Source of the DNA: Metopolophium dirhodum
Lineage: Eukaryota; Arthropoda; Insecta; Hemiptera; Aphididae
Direction of reading: 5' to 3'
Assembly (NCBI RefSeq): GCF_019925205.1
Contig: NC_083564.1
Coordinates: 3,539,491 to 3,603,490, forward strand
Length of the DNA stretch: 64,000 nucleotides
The stretch's first letter is position 1. The number at the start of each line of letters is the position of its first letter. The notes beneath the pieces are model-generated. The model was not told the origin of the DNA. It saw only the letters and a list, made by a program, of their open reading frames with translations, and did no database searches. Positions 38,443 through 49,615 of this stretch are shown here, in pieces. A program made the position numbers and the translations under genes.

Positions 38443-39316
38443 TTGGTGACACTCAAATTGCCTCCCAAATGTAGGTAGGTGACATTTTTTTACTCGAATT
38501 GCCTCCGGGTGTTTTCGGAGGCAATTCGAGTATACCCAAACGGTTTACTCGAATTGCCTCCCATGACATACCTGGAATATTAATTAATATAGTTGTAGGT
38601 GTACTATCGATTATTATATTATTCCGTAATGGTCAAAAATAAAATGTGTAAGGCAGTATTTCCCAGACAGATTAATTTTTCGAATGCAATAATCTTATCC
38701 GCGATTAGTGGTTATCAGTTAATGATTAGTCTATCATCACCAGTTCAACACATCAGTTTCGTTTTTGCAACCACAATAAATAACACGTTATTATATATTA
38801 TACATATACGTACATATATTTTTATAAAAATGAACGTGATCAGCGAGATCAGCGAAAAGGATAAAACCATTATAATATATGATGGTTTTAAGTTTGGATA
38901 CCAAAAAGAATTAGCTAATGACATTAAACAGTGGACATGTACGAAAAAAATATGTACAGCTTATTTTTTATTTATTAAAACATTTATTTTATACAAACTT
39001 AAGTTTTTGACTGTATAATAGAATGATATTTCGTCATTATTATTTTTAATATTATTAACTATTACTGCTGTGTCAGTCTATTTATTACAGCATTTATTTT
39101 ATACAAACTTAAGTTTTTGACTGTATAACAGAATGATATTTCATCTAAATTATGTTGGATGTATTTTTTTATAAATCGATTAATTATAGCTATCGCAGGC
39201 GATTCCAGTACAAGAGTAGGTAATGACCCTCTTAGGAGACAATCAAGTGAATAATATTTTTAAATCGGGAGGCAATTCGAGTGAATAATATTTTTAAATC
39301 GGGAGGCAATTCGGGT
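38443..39316. mobile_element. Mutator-like relic with CGAATTGCCTCC repeats
   Basis: The left side has ACTCAAATTGCCTCCC (38451) and two ACTCGAATTGCCTCC copies, one forming a perfect 16-bp-stem hairpin at 38492-38531. The right side has the same motif inverted (GGGAGGCAATTCGAGT at 39267, GGGAGGCAATTCGGGT at 39301), with a third degenerate copy at about 39234 giving a 34-bp tandem array. Between them lies a FLYWCH-like frame and a tandem copy of a 57-bp segment (38979 and 39089). FLYWCH zinc fingers often accompany Mutator-like transposases in insects, hence the assignment. No transposase catalytic domain remains. Confidence 0.6.
38830..39018 (+). pseudogene. truncated FLYWCH-type zinc-finger fragment
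   Basis: The ATG frame encodes 62 aa. An N-terminal part (MNVISEISEKDKTIIIYDGF) is followed by KFGYQ..QWTCTKKICTAYF, matching the start of a FLYWCH finger: a Y/F-rich strand, W-x-C and a second Cys. The finger's distal part, including the final His, is missing and replaced by AT-rich sequence that is itself duplicated at 39089. An upstream extension of the frame to 38599 uses a non-ATG codon. I read it as a fragment of a transposon protein, not a working gene. Confidence 0.5.
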
Positions 39317-39870
39317 AACCTTTTGAAAAAAAAATTCACGGTGTCAATTCGTAGGTCAGATGGTCCGCTTGTAATTTATCGTATCAGATGCAATTAGATT
39401 TTCGAACAGCATGGTCTGATTGCCATTTGCCAGAACTCAGAATAGAAATCGTTCATCGATACTCGTCATGTTAACGTAGAGTGTAGGACAGAATGCATCT
39501 CTTACTCAACACTATAATATAATATAATAGATATAGTCTTACTCTATATGATGCATCTATATTGTGAACCCACATTTCTATTTCATTAATTCAGCATTTC
39601 CCATCACGGCATCATTGCTTGGTTAGCGATGGTTAGTTTGGTACCACGATAATATTATTATGCATTTATGCATATTGTACGCAATAAAATACGCATAGTA
39701 GGTACAGTATAGGTACCTGTTTATAATCCATAAATATAATTATATAAATACAATCGCTGATTTCCTACTATAATCAACTATAACAAATAATGCATTAAGC
39801 ATAAATTGATGAGTACTAGAGGTCTAGAGAAATAGCCGCGATTCATAGTGTAACAATAACATTTAAAACA

Positions 39871-40003
39871 ACTCGGGAGAGTTTACACATTTCCTTCAGG
39901 TATCAGGTAAACATAATGTTGACCCGGGAGAGTTTACCATCGAGAGAGATTACTAGTTTTAAAAATCGGGAGAGTTTACCATATATAATCGGGAGTTTAT
40001 CAC
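39871..40003. repeat. cluster of CGGGAGAGTTTACC motifs
   Basis: The motif appears at 39872 (ACTCGGGAGAGTTTAC), 39924 (CCGGGAGAGTTTACCAT), 39966 (CGGGAGAGTTTACCAT) and a shortened form at 39989 (CGGGAGTTTATCACC). Its layout and the shared AAATCGGGAG prefix mirror the CGAATTGCCTCC repeats 600 bases upstream, so it may be the end of a related element. Confidence 0.5.
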
Positions 40004-42900
40004 CGCACTGTACACAAAACTATACACAATAGCTCTAAGGTTAGGTTATGCCTTGAAACTGCATTATAGTTAACGTGTCTTAACAGCATTTTGTTTTGCT
40101 TTTAGTGTTATTTTAATCGTGATAAATTTGCAAATAGTAGGTATTAATGTACAGCCATACAAGAGTAAGTTCTTAATAGGTACACCTATTTTCCAACTAA
40201 CGACCTGCAGTGACCACGGACTAAGATTTTAGTCTGTTTTAACGACTAACCATTAATGACAACCACTAACGACTATATATAAAGACTATATGGAGAACGG
40301 ACAAGACAACCATTATAATATTATAGCCCTCCGAGGAACGGACTATGAAGTACAGTCTTATACTCTTATGGGTTGGACTGTTGGAGGGGTAGCAGTGTAG
40401 TACTCATCCATATTCCAAATATAATATATTGCATGTATATTTTATTTTATATACGTAAAATCGATTAGTAGGTATATTAAACATATATGGCACCGCGACA
40501 AATTCCTATTATAATTATAATATGGTAATCGGTCAAAATATCCAAATTTATCGGTTTTTACGAAAATTAATAGATAACACTTTACTTTCTAATAAAATTC
40601 GATCAAATATCAAATATTTTAATGAGCTCGTTTGTAGCAATAATATCACAAACATTAGTCAAATACTCAAATAATATAAAATAAAATGTATGGTTAAAAT
40701 TTAAAATATTTTTCAAATATTTTGACCCAACGAATAAAATTCTATAAATAAAAAATTATAATAAAAAAGAAAAGGATGTATAGGAACTATTCCCGGTTTC
40801 TATATTATATTTCTATATCTCCCCCAATCCACCCCTGAGTTGAGCTTTTAATTGTTGTTGGAAGCTATAATAATAATTTTAAAAAAATTACAATATACAG
40901 GATGTTCCGCGATGATTTACCCATTGCGATATCTCCTGAGATAATAAATATATCATAAATTTGTTTTTTTTATTAGACTCACGGAGACAAGGACTACACA
41001 TACTTTACATCTTTAGCTTAATTAGGTACCTACATTGTTTGGTAAAAAAGTTTATTTTTTATTTTTTATTTTTAAAACAGTTGAAGATAGCTCTAATATT
41101 CTAAAGTAAAGATATATTTAATGATAAGTATTTAACGGTAAATGATTGAAAATATTTTTAGTTTTTTACGAATACGAGCAGTTGTACCTACTTCCATTCT
41201 CCTTCAACGTACGCGGGGCCGCTACAGTACAATAGACTCAATAGTACCATCTTCATTCATAACTCTCACAGCATGCCTAACTGTGATTGAGGTAGATCTT
41301 CGTGTAGGGAAACTTTGCAAAAACATACGCCAAAGATTTGTGCGTCTTGCTCAAACAGTTCCGGCGACAATTTAATTTTTGAGTCGAATTCAGATGCCGG
41401 TCATAAAGGATTAAGTAGTCGTTCCGGACGTTATTGCCGTTATTGGTGCAAAGAATGCTACGCCAAGAATCAAAAGACGCAAGGATGCAAAATTACAACT
41501 ACATAATGAGAAGATCAAGAAGATTGAAAAACAGTTTTTCAACCATATAAAAGGATATTTTACAAAAAAATTACTTACTTATAAGAATGATAGGAACGTC
41601 AGGCTGGGTAAACGAACAGAGCGCAGTTAACATGCCCGCACCTAGAGCGCAGCACATAATTGTTCATAACTATAATAATTATTGTTCTGTGTTGGTAACT
41701 GTGTTCTGTGTAGTGTTCTCCATAAAAAGAGTAGATATACTTTATGAACAAAAGGGTCATAATTAGATATTCTAGCATTTCAAAGGCTAGAGAAAAAAAT
41801 TAAGAGCACTCCTCAAAAAGTTTTTCTGGCTACGGCACTGATCATAATATATCTTGGAAAATATTGAAAATATTATCATTTTGATATTTTAGGAAGATAT
41901 TTATAACAGTTTTAATGTACAGAAGTTAGAGAAGGTATACCGATCACATATCATAGTAAATAAAGATTTTAGGAATCAGTATACTTAAGGATGTAATTTT
42001 GAATTACTTACATTGTTTATGCAATTTAATAAGTGTCCTGTGGAGATATAAAATTATATTTTTCAAATTAACTTGAAAAATGTCGATGTATAAAAATCAA
42101 AATTTTAACAAGTAGGTAATTTCCAAGTTGTTAAGCTTGAGCAGATACTAAGGATAATAGGTCCACGATAATAGGTTTATTAGGATATATGGGGTCTATA
42201 ATGATTTACAAATCATACTAATTAATTATTTATTCATCAAAATCTTATTATTTGTAAAAATTGCCCGAAGGTGTCTGCACTAAACGAAATGTTACATATA
42301 TAATCGGGCGCGGTAGAAACCACGTGACCTTGAACTTAACCCGGTATATGGTGTTCGCCAGGTCAAGATCGTGACATACCTACACGAAAACTGGTTGCAG
42401 TATTACCTATACACACACTGTATACGATTATTATGTATATATGTATATTAAAAGTGATTTTGGACGGATAGCACGAGATAATACGATAGTTACGTGCACG
42501 CGAATGTCGAACCTTATTCCGATCGCGATTTTTCTACGTGCAAGTCTGTATTCCCACAGGCGAGCAGTGGCTTGAAAATGTTCAGAGTTAAGTATAATAA
42601 TATATTTCACACACCCGAAAACCTGATAAACGAATATACCATCATAATATGACGGCGTGAATTTAAATTAAAATCGTTTTAAATACCAGTCGTAGTAAAT
42701 ACTAAAGTACTAGTTAATACTAAATATTATTATCATCCATTGGTCGCATTGCCCAATACCAACTCACCCACCACCCCTTAAAAAACTCAGAGGCAGCAGC
42801 TGCGCGCGCTTACCAGCTCTCGCACTATATACGTACAAAACCTTAAGCCAATAATATTAACTTTACTGTTCAACTACACACGTGAATACAATTAAGTGTT
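40004..42900. other. intergenic with repeat relics
   Basis: It includes ACAGGATGTTCCGCGATG at about 40899, which looks like the end of a dispersed repeat. At 41150-41500 a degenerate coding relic on the minus strand shows VRHAVRVMNEDGTIES followed by stops, consistent with a decayed transposon. About 41940-42260 is related to the element at 4291. No intact gene. Confidence 0.35.
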
Positions 42901-42914
42901 ATAGCCAATGTCGA

Positions 42915-42950
42915 TATAAATACGAGTAAAGTGCACACACAGGTCTCAGT
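42915..42950 (+). promoter_or_regulatory. core promoter of secreted-family gene 1
   Basis: GATATAAATACGAGTA begins at 42913 (TATA box 42915-42920), followed about 30 bases later by an initiator-like TCTCAGTGTT near 42944. The same TATA-flanking words occur upstream of gene 4 (62812) and, shorter, gene 3 (58609). AGCCAAT lies just upstream. Confidence 0.6.
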
Positions 42951-43352
42951 GTTCGCACGATAACCGAACTATACGTGCGCAGTATCGTCGTTAATTATGT
43001 GATTTAAAACCGAGTCGAATGAACAACGGACTTCCCGGGGAGTGTACAGTCGTTCGTGTAAATAATATCATCACATCATCGGCCACACGCCCACGCGGAG
43101 ACTGCTGACCAGTGACCCGTCGTACAAGAACGCGATCGATGTCATGAACATATCCGACATCATCATTAGAGCTATTTAATCATAACATAATTTTGTTTAT
43201 AGCATCATTTTATTGTTACTTATTTATAGATTATTTTTACATGTCTACATCGCACTGAATGATACTTCATCGATGCCATTGATTTGAAATCGCGATCTTA
43301 ACCATCTAAAATTTCACATCCAACCAAATCTCGATTAACACGGACAATAATT

Positions 43353-44045
43353 ATGGCGGTTTTCGTAAGCGATTCGGTTTCCAGATCGATTTTGGTTTTC
43401 TTCAGTTTCGCAGTGTTGTCCATCCGATCTGAGAGCTGTAATTTTGTCACACAATTTCTCACAAACAATGGGCTGTACACACTAAACGCAACCGATTCGG
43501 TCATGTTTCTCCCCACCGATTATAGTTACATAAAAGCCGAATGGGAAAACTCTTGTCCGACCGGAAATTGCACTACTGCCAACGAGATTCTCTACGGAAA
43601 CGAGAGGATAACGTCGCTTTCAAAAACCGATTTACAAATTAAGGACGACGAATTGACCAACGCGATTTACAACAGTTTAGTCGGCAACACGCTTTTGAAT
43701 GACGTAATAATCGTGTTTCCCAACAGGTATGTCGTCAGGACAAACTCCGAAAAATTGATCATCTTCACGATAAAAATTGGCTTCGATGTTTCTATTGTAA
43801 GTCCAAAATGCGATACTAATGCATTTCAGTATAAATCGACTCTTTCAAAAATAAAAGGGTTGGTTTGTGTGAGTAGATTTTCCTCCTCCGACGGCAGAAA
43901 TAAGATTAAATGTGATAATATCACGTTGTTTTTAATCCCAATCGTAGAAAATGGTAAACTCGACGGTGAGACAAAATGCGATAACAGACGTAAAGATAAC
44001 GTACAAGTAACAAAACATTCATCTGCTAATAAGCTGAAATTGTAA
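43353..44045 (+). CDS. secreted cysteine protein, tandem family member 1
   Basis: An uninterrupted frame of 230 aa. Residues 1-26 form a signal peptide (hydrophobic SILVFFSFAVL) and the first cysteine follows at residue 29. Then come the family landmarks: NATDSVMFLP with an N-glycosylation sequon, a C-PTGN-C pair, ITSLSKTDL, ELTNAIYNSLV, VFPNRYVVRT, SPKC, GLVC, IKCD and a C-terminal GETKC. There are seven cysteines in the mature part; the penultimate family cysteine (C of CET.C) is replaced by Gly. The chain runs 19 residues beyond the point where the paralogues stop, giving a basic tail. I do not recognise the family. It lies about 6.7 kb before member 2, in the same orientation, with a TATA promoter about 440 bases upstream and possibly a 5' UTR intron. 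Confidence 0.8.
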   Translation: MAVFVSDSVSRSILVFFSFAVLSIRSESCNFVTQFLTNNGLYTLNATDSVMFLPTDYSYIKAEWENSCPTGNCTTANEILYGNERITSLSKTDLQIKDDELTNAIYNSLVGNTLLNDVIIVFPNRYVVRTNSEKLIIFTIKIGFDVSIVSPKCDTNAFQYKSTLSKIKGLVCVSRFSSSDGRNKIKCDNITLFLIPIVENGKLDGETKCDNRRKDNVQVTKHSSANKLKL

Positions 44046-44161
44046 GATTATTCTTGTACCTACTATGTGAATTTTAATAATATTTAATATAATTATTTTT
44101 TAAGTAACAAATATAAATTAAACCATATAATACCTATTATTATATTGCCCTATCAAATACT

Positions 44162-45170
44162 TATTTTGAGCTGTTTATGGACATTGTCAATTTCCATTTT
44201 TTTTTAGTGTTTTTTCTATAAATATCAATAAAATTTTACTTGTTGAGTAAAAAAGCTTGAAAATTTAATAGAAGGCTCCTAGGTTATTGTTTCAAAGGCA
44301 GATGAAAAAAATTAAAAATCCTTAGTCCCAGTTTTTATTTAGAAGCATTTAAAGCTCAAATTTTGACAAAATAAGGAAAAATCACAAGACTTAGCAAATT
44401 ATTTTGAGTTGAGAATTCATAAAAATTTTTCTTTTTAAATCTAAGATTGTCTACCTTTATCAAAAAAAAAAAAAAAAATGTTTACAAGAAACTTAAATTA
44501 AATTTTTATGAACGTCTGAAATTTATATTTTTACAACATTTGTTATTCACTCGATTTCTCATGTCACAATTTTCTTATTTTATTGTAATTAAAAAACGAA
44601 TGACTGTAGATACTTGAAAATTTCATTGAATGTATATATTAGCATTTTCTATACACCATACAATTTTAAAAATATTTTGACTCTTTTTGAGCTGTTTACG
44701 GACATTGTCAGTTTTCAATTTTTTTAGTTTTTTTTTCTATAAATATCAATAAAATTTTATTTGTTGGGTAAAAAAGCGTGGAAATTTAATATAAGGCTCC
44801 CGATGTAACGTTCCAATAGCAGTTGAAAAATATTAAAAATACTTTGGTGCAATTTTTTTTTATAAGCATTTAAAGTTCAAACTTTGACAACATTTATCAA
44901 ATTTATAATTTATTAATTATTTTGTATTTAAAAATTTATAAAATGTTCTACGTAAATAGGTTATACATAAATTACTTTATTCACAATAATATCATCAAAT
45001 ATACTTGGTAATATCATAGGCTGACGGACCGTTTTCGCTCAGAATCGTTTTTCTTATACAATGATATAATATCATTGAATTCAAATTTAACACCATCCAT
45101 TACAGTGACCCATTTGTAACATACTGTACAGCAGAGCGACATCCACTTACCCACCTTTTTTATTTTTAAT
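44162..45170 (+). repeat. 5'-truncated copy of internally duplicated repeat family
   Basis: The copy begins inside the first half (TTTTGAGCTGTTTATGGACA), continues through the second half and ends with CGCTCAGAATCG, the ATGATATAATATCAT palindrome and the ACTGTACAGCAGAGC..CCACC signature. It starts about 120 bases after the stop codon of secreted-family gene 1. A further rearranged scrap with ATTCAATGATATAATATCAT and GATTCTGAGCGGAG lies at about 45180-45340. Confidence 0.7.
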
Positions 45171-45699
45171 TCTAACTTTCAAAGATTTGATAATTAAATA
45201 CAAGATTCCTCATAAGTTTGTCTACCTTTATCAAAAAAAAAAAAATGAGCGCTTGAATTCAATGTATAATGGATTGTATTAAACTTGAATTCAATGATAT
45301 AATATCATTGTATCAGAAAATTGATTCTGAGCGGAGATGGTTTATCAGTTTGGATATTTAATATTGTTATTATTTATATTACCATTAGCCTGTTAGTTGA
45401 ATTAATATTATAATATTATAATTTGTATTCGTTTCTATGGTGATATACAAAGCGTTAGAAATTAAAATCATGTTGTTAGCGGTTTTTCGTAATTTGTCGG
45501 TGGTTTTTCCCCTGGCGGTGGCATTAATTGAGAAAATCGAAAAATTATCTCTTTAAAGTACCATCTTGATCCAATTTGCTAAAATATAAGATACTATATG
45601 TGGAAATCAAAGCACTCTTTCTGGTAGAAATTTTGTATCCAGGATAAAAAAAAAATAAATAAATAAATACCATTGTAAGACTACTAGCTTCTAAAATGA

Positions 45700-46145
45700 T
45701 TTTTTGTCACGCCTGCACCGAAAGTTTGGGGCGTTGGAAAGCGTCATTTTTCCGTCCAGCGGGCTGTAAAGTGGAAATCTCCAAAATTGCTGCTCGTATA
45801 CCCTGCACAAACAGTCACTGAAACCTATACCACGGTCGTCGGTTCCTTACAAATTATAAACTTTTGGTAACATCTCATAATCATATTATAACCTCCATGC
45901 GTGACGTTTAAAATAAATAAAACCAAATCGTTTCTTTCATGAAATATATTGTTGTCGTATAACTATAGTCTAGTTGTTGCATAGATCCTTGCATTACATT
46001 TGCCTTTATCGATGAATGCAGAGGCGTGACAAAAAATAGTATGTGTGGCTCGTGCGGGAAGGCGATTTCAGTCTTGGGCGGAATGACACGTCACCCGCGA
46101 CTGAAATAGCTCCCTTCCCGCCCTTGCCTCACAATATTCTATTGT
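45700..46145. mobile_element. possible miniature inverted-repeat element
   Basis: TTTTTTGTCACGCCTGCA at 45700 is matched inversely by TGCAGAGGCGTGACAAAAAA at 46017-46036. From 46036 to about 46145 there is a second imperfect inverted repeat built on GCGGGAAGG and ATTTCAGTC with their complements. There is no coding content. It lies directly left of the Tc1/mariner-type transposon. Ends and target duplications are not certain. Confidence 0.4.
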
Positions 46146-46207
46146 AGGTAGTTAAAAATGTATATAATATATTAATTATAACAATATAAATATAACATAA
46201 AATATCC

Positions 46208-48391
46208 TATAGTCCGCGACATGAAATGTGGCCGATGACCGTCGCGAACCTAGCGGCCGTTTCGCCTAAGTGGTTCATAATCTAATTAAATAAATTGCCG
46301 CGTTTTTTTAAATTAACCATTTCAACGCGTAATCAACACGGTAACTCCTAAACTCCAAAACTCCTATACAAATGATTTTATATTTCAATTTTAATAGTGT
46401 TAACAAAGACGTTATACACCATAACCATTATTTATTATTATTTTATCATTATATTATCTATTTATAATTACTTTTTTTACACCATTATGAATTTTTAGAT
46501 AGAAATCAGGACCGAAAGAGTTAAACATAATTTACTAAAATTACTATAATTAATTTTTTTATTCAAACCAAACAACAAAAAAAATTTAAAAAAAAATACA
46601 AATACAAAAAATTTTTAATTTAATATTATTTAAGACATATGTTATCCGTGGTTTTCTTCGTCAATATCTTCTTCATCATCACTCCAGTCACTGTCATCTG
46701 GTAATATTGTCATAATTATTGGTTCTATCATGGTGTCCCTCATTATTTCATTTTTGTTGTCCTCGTCCTGAATTTCTTCTGCATGACGAACGCATTTCGT
46801 CCAGTCGTCTATTGTTACTGCATCTAATGCCTCGTGTGTTAACCGCTCAATATCAACCATTTTAAAAGTATTGTTAAATTTCGCTACTTGGCCCTTAACT
46901 TGAGCCCAAATTAACTCAATTGGGTTATACTTACAGTGGTATGGTGGAAGACGGATTACCTCATGACCCATTTCAATTGCAATGTCATCCAGCTCATATT
47001 TTTTTTCACGTGGCAATAGGTTTTTAACTTTTTGCCGAAGTTCAGGTAATGTTTCCAATGGATGGAACTCAATATTTTTTTCATTTAACCATTGTTGTAC
47101 TTCGGTTTTTCTCCAATTACTTTTCGGATATTTGTCTCTGAGGATTGAATGGTAAGGCGCATTGTCCATGACTATAACTGATGGCTCTTCTAGATTTTTA
47201 AGCAGTTGAATAAACCACTCTTTGAATACTTCACCATTCATCTGATTATGATAATCCGTGGTATTTCCGGTATTGCTTCGAAATACCAATTTTGACCCTT
47301 CTATAAACCCGTAGCGACTACATCCTGCATGGCATACAATAAGTCGGCCTCCTTTACCCGTCGGCACCTTCAGACCACCAGAATTATTTTCATTTTGCCA
47401 AATAAGGGTGCGTGAATGGTTTTGGTTTACCCACGTTTCATCGAGATAAACCACTGGACGATCGTCTTTATTTTTTCGCAGCGTACACATTTGTCGTAAA
47501 AATTTACACCGAAGTGCGACGATATCATTCCTCTCCATTAAAAACATACGACCATCGTTACATCTTTTGTAAGTAAATTTTAAATTTTTTAGGAGCCTTT
47601 GCATTGATCGAACGCACCCATTGTAATTTGTTTTTTTTTTTACGACATTTAATATTAATTGAGCCGTTGGGTACTCACCCCGGTCGTAAAACTCGTGGAC
47701 AGTTCTCCTCACAACATCGGAATCGAAATCATCCAGCTCCGAAACAGTTTTTGCTCGTTTATACCCTTTACGTGGAGAAACAAATGTAGGTTCCGCACCT
47801 GGTGTTTCTGGATTAATATTATTTTTTCCTTCAGCACAAATCCGTCTTACAGTACGATAACCCACACCACAAGCTTCGGCAGTAACAACTTGCGCATTTT
47901 TAAAAAAATCAGCAGTTAAATCTGACTTCTTTGATAATTGTTTTAAAAATAAATACACACTATGAATAATTTTTTTACTCTGACTGTGAGTATCTGAATC
48001 GGAAAACGACATTTTTAAATGGATTAACACGGTAACGCAGGAGAAAAAACAGTGTAAAAAAATAGTTGTTTACGAGCGCACAGTACACAACATACAAAAA
48101 GATAAAACACGAGTGCCATAAAACGTGTTTGTATTATGTGCATTACTGTATCCCCTACCACAGCACATTCTGCAGCTGCCCTCCAGGCATTCCAGAAGAT
48201 CAGCTAAGGGTGCACAAAAAAAACCAGTCTACTATAATGTATGGAATACACATTGCGCGCAGATGCATGGCACTGCGACCGCCGTGCGCCGGGCAGGAGG
48301 TGGTATAGGTTGAGAACCAATGGCTAACAGGTAGGGAAGCCGCAACGGGTCGCGGTACAAATCGGCCACTTTTCGTGTCGCGGACTATAGG
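46208..48391 (-). mobile_element. full-length Tc1/mariner-superfamily transposon
   Basis: The left end CCTATAGTCCGCGACATGAA and the right end (read inward) CCTATAGTCCGCGACACGAA are inverted repeats; homology continues through GTGGCCGAT. If the TA inside CCTATAG is the target, the element proper starts TAGTCCGCGAC with a TA duplication on each side. Because CCTATAG itself is palindromic with the other end, the exact border is ambiguous. The element encloses one intact transposase gene on the minus strand. Both ends and the frame are present, so the copy may be autonomous. Confidence 0.8.
46642..48012 (-). CDS. DDE transposase with DD82E spacing
   Basis: The frame encodes 456 aa from ATG at 48012; six upstream codons in frame start with GTG and are not used. 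An N-terminal helix-turn-helix-like part (around TAEACGVGYRTVRRI, residues about 44-58) is followed by an integrase-fold catalytic region: Asp in VVYLDETW (D191), Asp in VIVMDNAPYH (D283) and Glu in YNPIELIW (E366). The last two are separated by 82 residues, against about 34-41 in ordinary Tc1/mariner enzymes; the extra segment lies between NAPYHS and LPPYHCKYNP. I recall a group called Sailor defined by DD82E; that match needs checking. The C-terminus is strongly acidic. There are no internal stops or frameshifts, and matching terminal repeats flank the gene. It cuts and pastes its own element; it is not a host gene. Confidence 0.9.
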   Translation of the reverse strand: MSFSDSDTHSQSKKIIHSVYLFLKQLSKKSDLTADFFKNAQVVTAEACGVGYRTVRRICAEGKNNINPETPGAEPTFVSPRKGYKRAKTVSELDDFDSDVVRRTVHEFYDRGEYPTAQLILNVVKKKTNYNGCVRSMQRLLKNLKFTYKRCNDGRMFLMERNDIVALRCKFLRQMCTLRKNKDDRPVVYLDETWVNQNHSRTLIWQNENNSGGLKVPTGKGGRLIVCHAGCSRYGFIEGSKLVFRSNTGNTTDYHNQMNGEVFKEWFIQLLKNLEEPSVIVMDNAPYHSILRDKYPKSNWRKTEVQQWLNEKNIEFHPLETLPELRQKVKNLLPREKKYELDDIAIEMGHEVIRLPPYHCKYNPIELIWAQVKGQVAKFNNTFKMVDIERLTHEALDAVTIDDWTKCVRHAEEIQDEDNKNEIMRDTMIEPIIMTILPDDSDWSDDEEDIDEENHG

Positions 48392-48433
48392 CTGCCAAAC
48401 CGTCTCTCCTCGGAACCGTTTTTTGCACACATA

Positions 48434-48515
48434 ATATATATCATTGAATTCAAATTTACAGTCACCCACTTGTAGCCTACTGTACAGCAGAGCGACATCC
48501 ACTAACCCGCTTTTT
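48434..48515 (+). repeat. 3'-end fragment of internally duplicated repeat family
   Basis: It carries only the terminal part of the family: TATCATTGAATTCAAATTTA, then CACCCACTTGTAGCCTACTG and ACAGCAGAGCGACATCCAC. It lies about 40 bases outside the right end of the transposon. Confidence 0.7.
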
Positions 48516-48540
48516 TTTATTATTTAAAAAAAAAAATGTT

Positions 48541-48955
48541 GACCCCCCCCTATTTAAAATTCCTGGGCACACCACTGTAAGGAATAAGTATACTGTGGGG
48601 ATACATAGATTCTATATTTTTTTAAATAGGAACAAAACTTTTTAACTGTAAATATTGTTTAGAGATGACTTTTATTTTAAAAATTTGATGATTCCAAATA
48701 AATTCTAATAAGTAGTTTCTGATTTATTAAAATGTACAATATACTAAAAATAATATTCCTTAAAAATAGTTTTACAAAAGTCGAAAACATAAAATGTATG
48801 TGAATCTAGAATATTATCTTCGAAAATATGGTCCTTTAAGTATACGTCTTATGAATTCCAAAAATCATAATTTGAACAATTTCATTATTAAATAAAAAAA
48901 TTGATGGGCATAGGGGTGATACATATTAAAGTGAATCACCCTATAATATTATATT
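48541..48955. repeat. repeat relics: hAT-like end and second copy of the AGTGATTCA family
   Basis: 48541-48579 reads C-run, AAAATTCCTGGGCACACCACTG, which inverted gives a CAGTGGTGTGCCC hAT-like end. From about 48590 to 48955 the sequence matches the element at 4291-4874 (ATTCCAAAAATCA, then GTGAATCACCC at the end). Confidence 0.45.
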
Positions 48956-49302
48956 ATTATGCAAATAAAAAAAATAATATTTTTCTGACAATCCAAGCTT
49001 GTTCTGAAACACAGTGTTGAAATTAAACAACAACACGTCCATGTAAATTTTAAATATAAATATGATTGGATTAAGTTTGAATTTTACAGATCTTTAAATA
49101 ATAATACTAGGTATTAATTTTGAGAATATTAAATTATTATAAAGAACTAATAACAGTTATACTTTTTTACCACAAAAATGCAAATATTCAATTTTCTTGA
49201 CAATATTCAACACCAACTTTCATAGATACCTCAAACTTCAAAAGGACAAATATTAATAATGTAAATATAAAATCGTTACAGTTGGCAAAATCTAGTAACT
49301 AA

Positions 49303-49615
49303 ATTATAACTTAATTCGAAAACAATTAATGTCATTCAGAAACATCTCTGTCAGATCTAACATGTGATAATATTATATTGTTGGTATTATTTATAGTTCC
49401 GTTTAAAGTTTCTTAATGAACTTTGACTATCAATTTAAAAATAAAGTGTTACATACAGTTATTATAACTTAATTCGAAAACAATTAATGTCATTCAGAAA
49501 CATCTCTGTCAGATCTAACATGTGATAATATTATATTGTTGGTATTATTTATAATTCCGTTTGAAGTTTCTTAATGAATTTTGACTATCAATTTAAAAAA
49601 AAGTGTTACATACGT
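49303..49615. repeat. 158-bp tandem duplication
   Basis: Two adjacent copies (49303-49460 and 49461-49615) share nearly every base, for example AATGTCATTCAGAAACATCT and AGATCTAACATGTGATAATA. They differ at a few sites and by a small deletion near the end. The sequence is non-coding. Confidence 0.9.
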
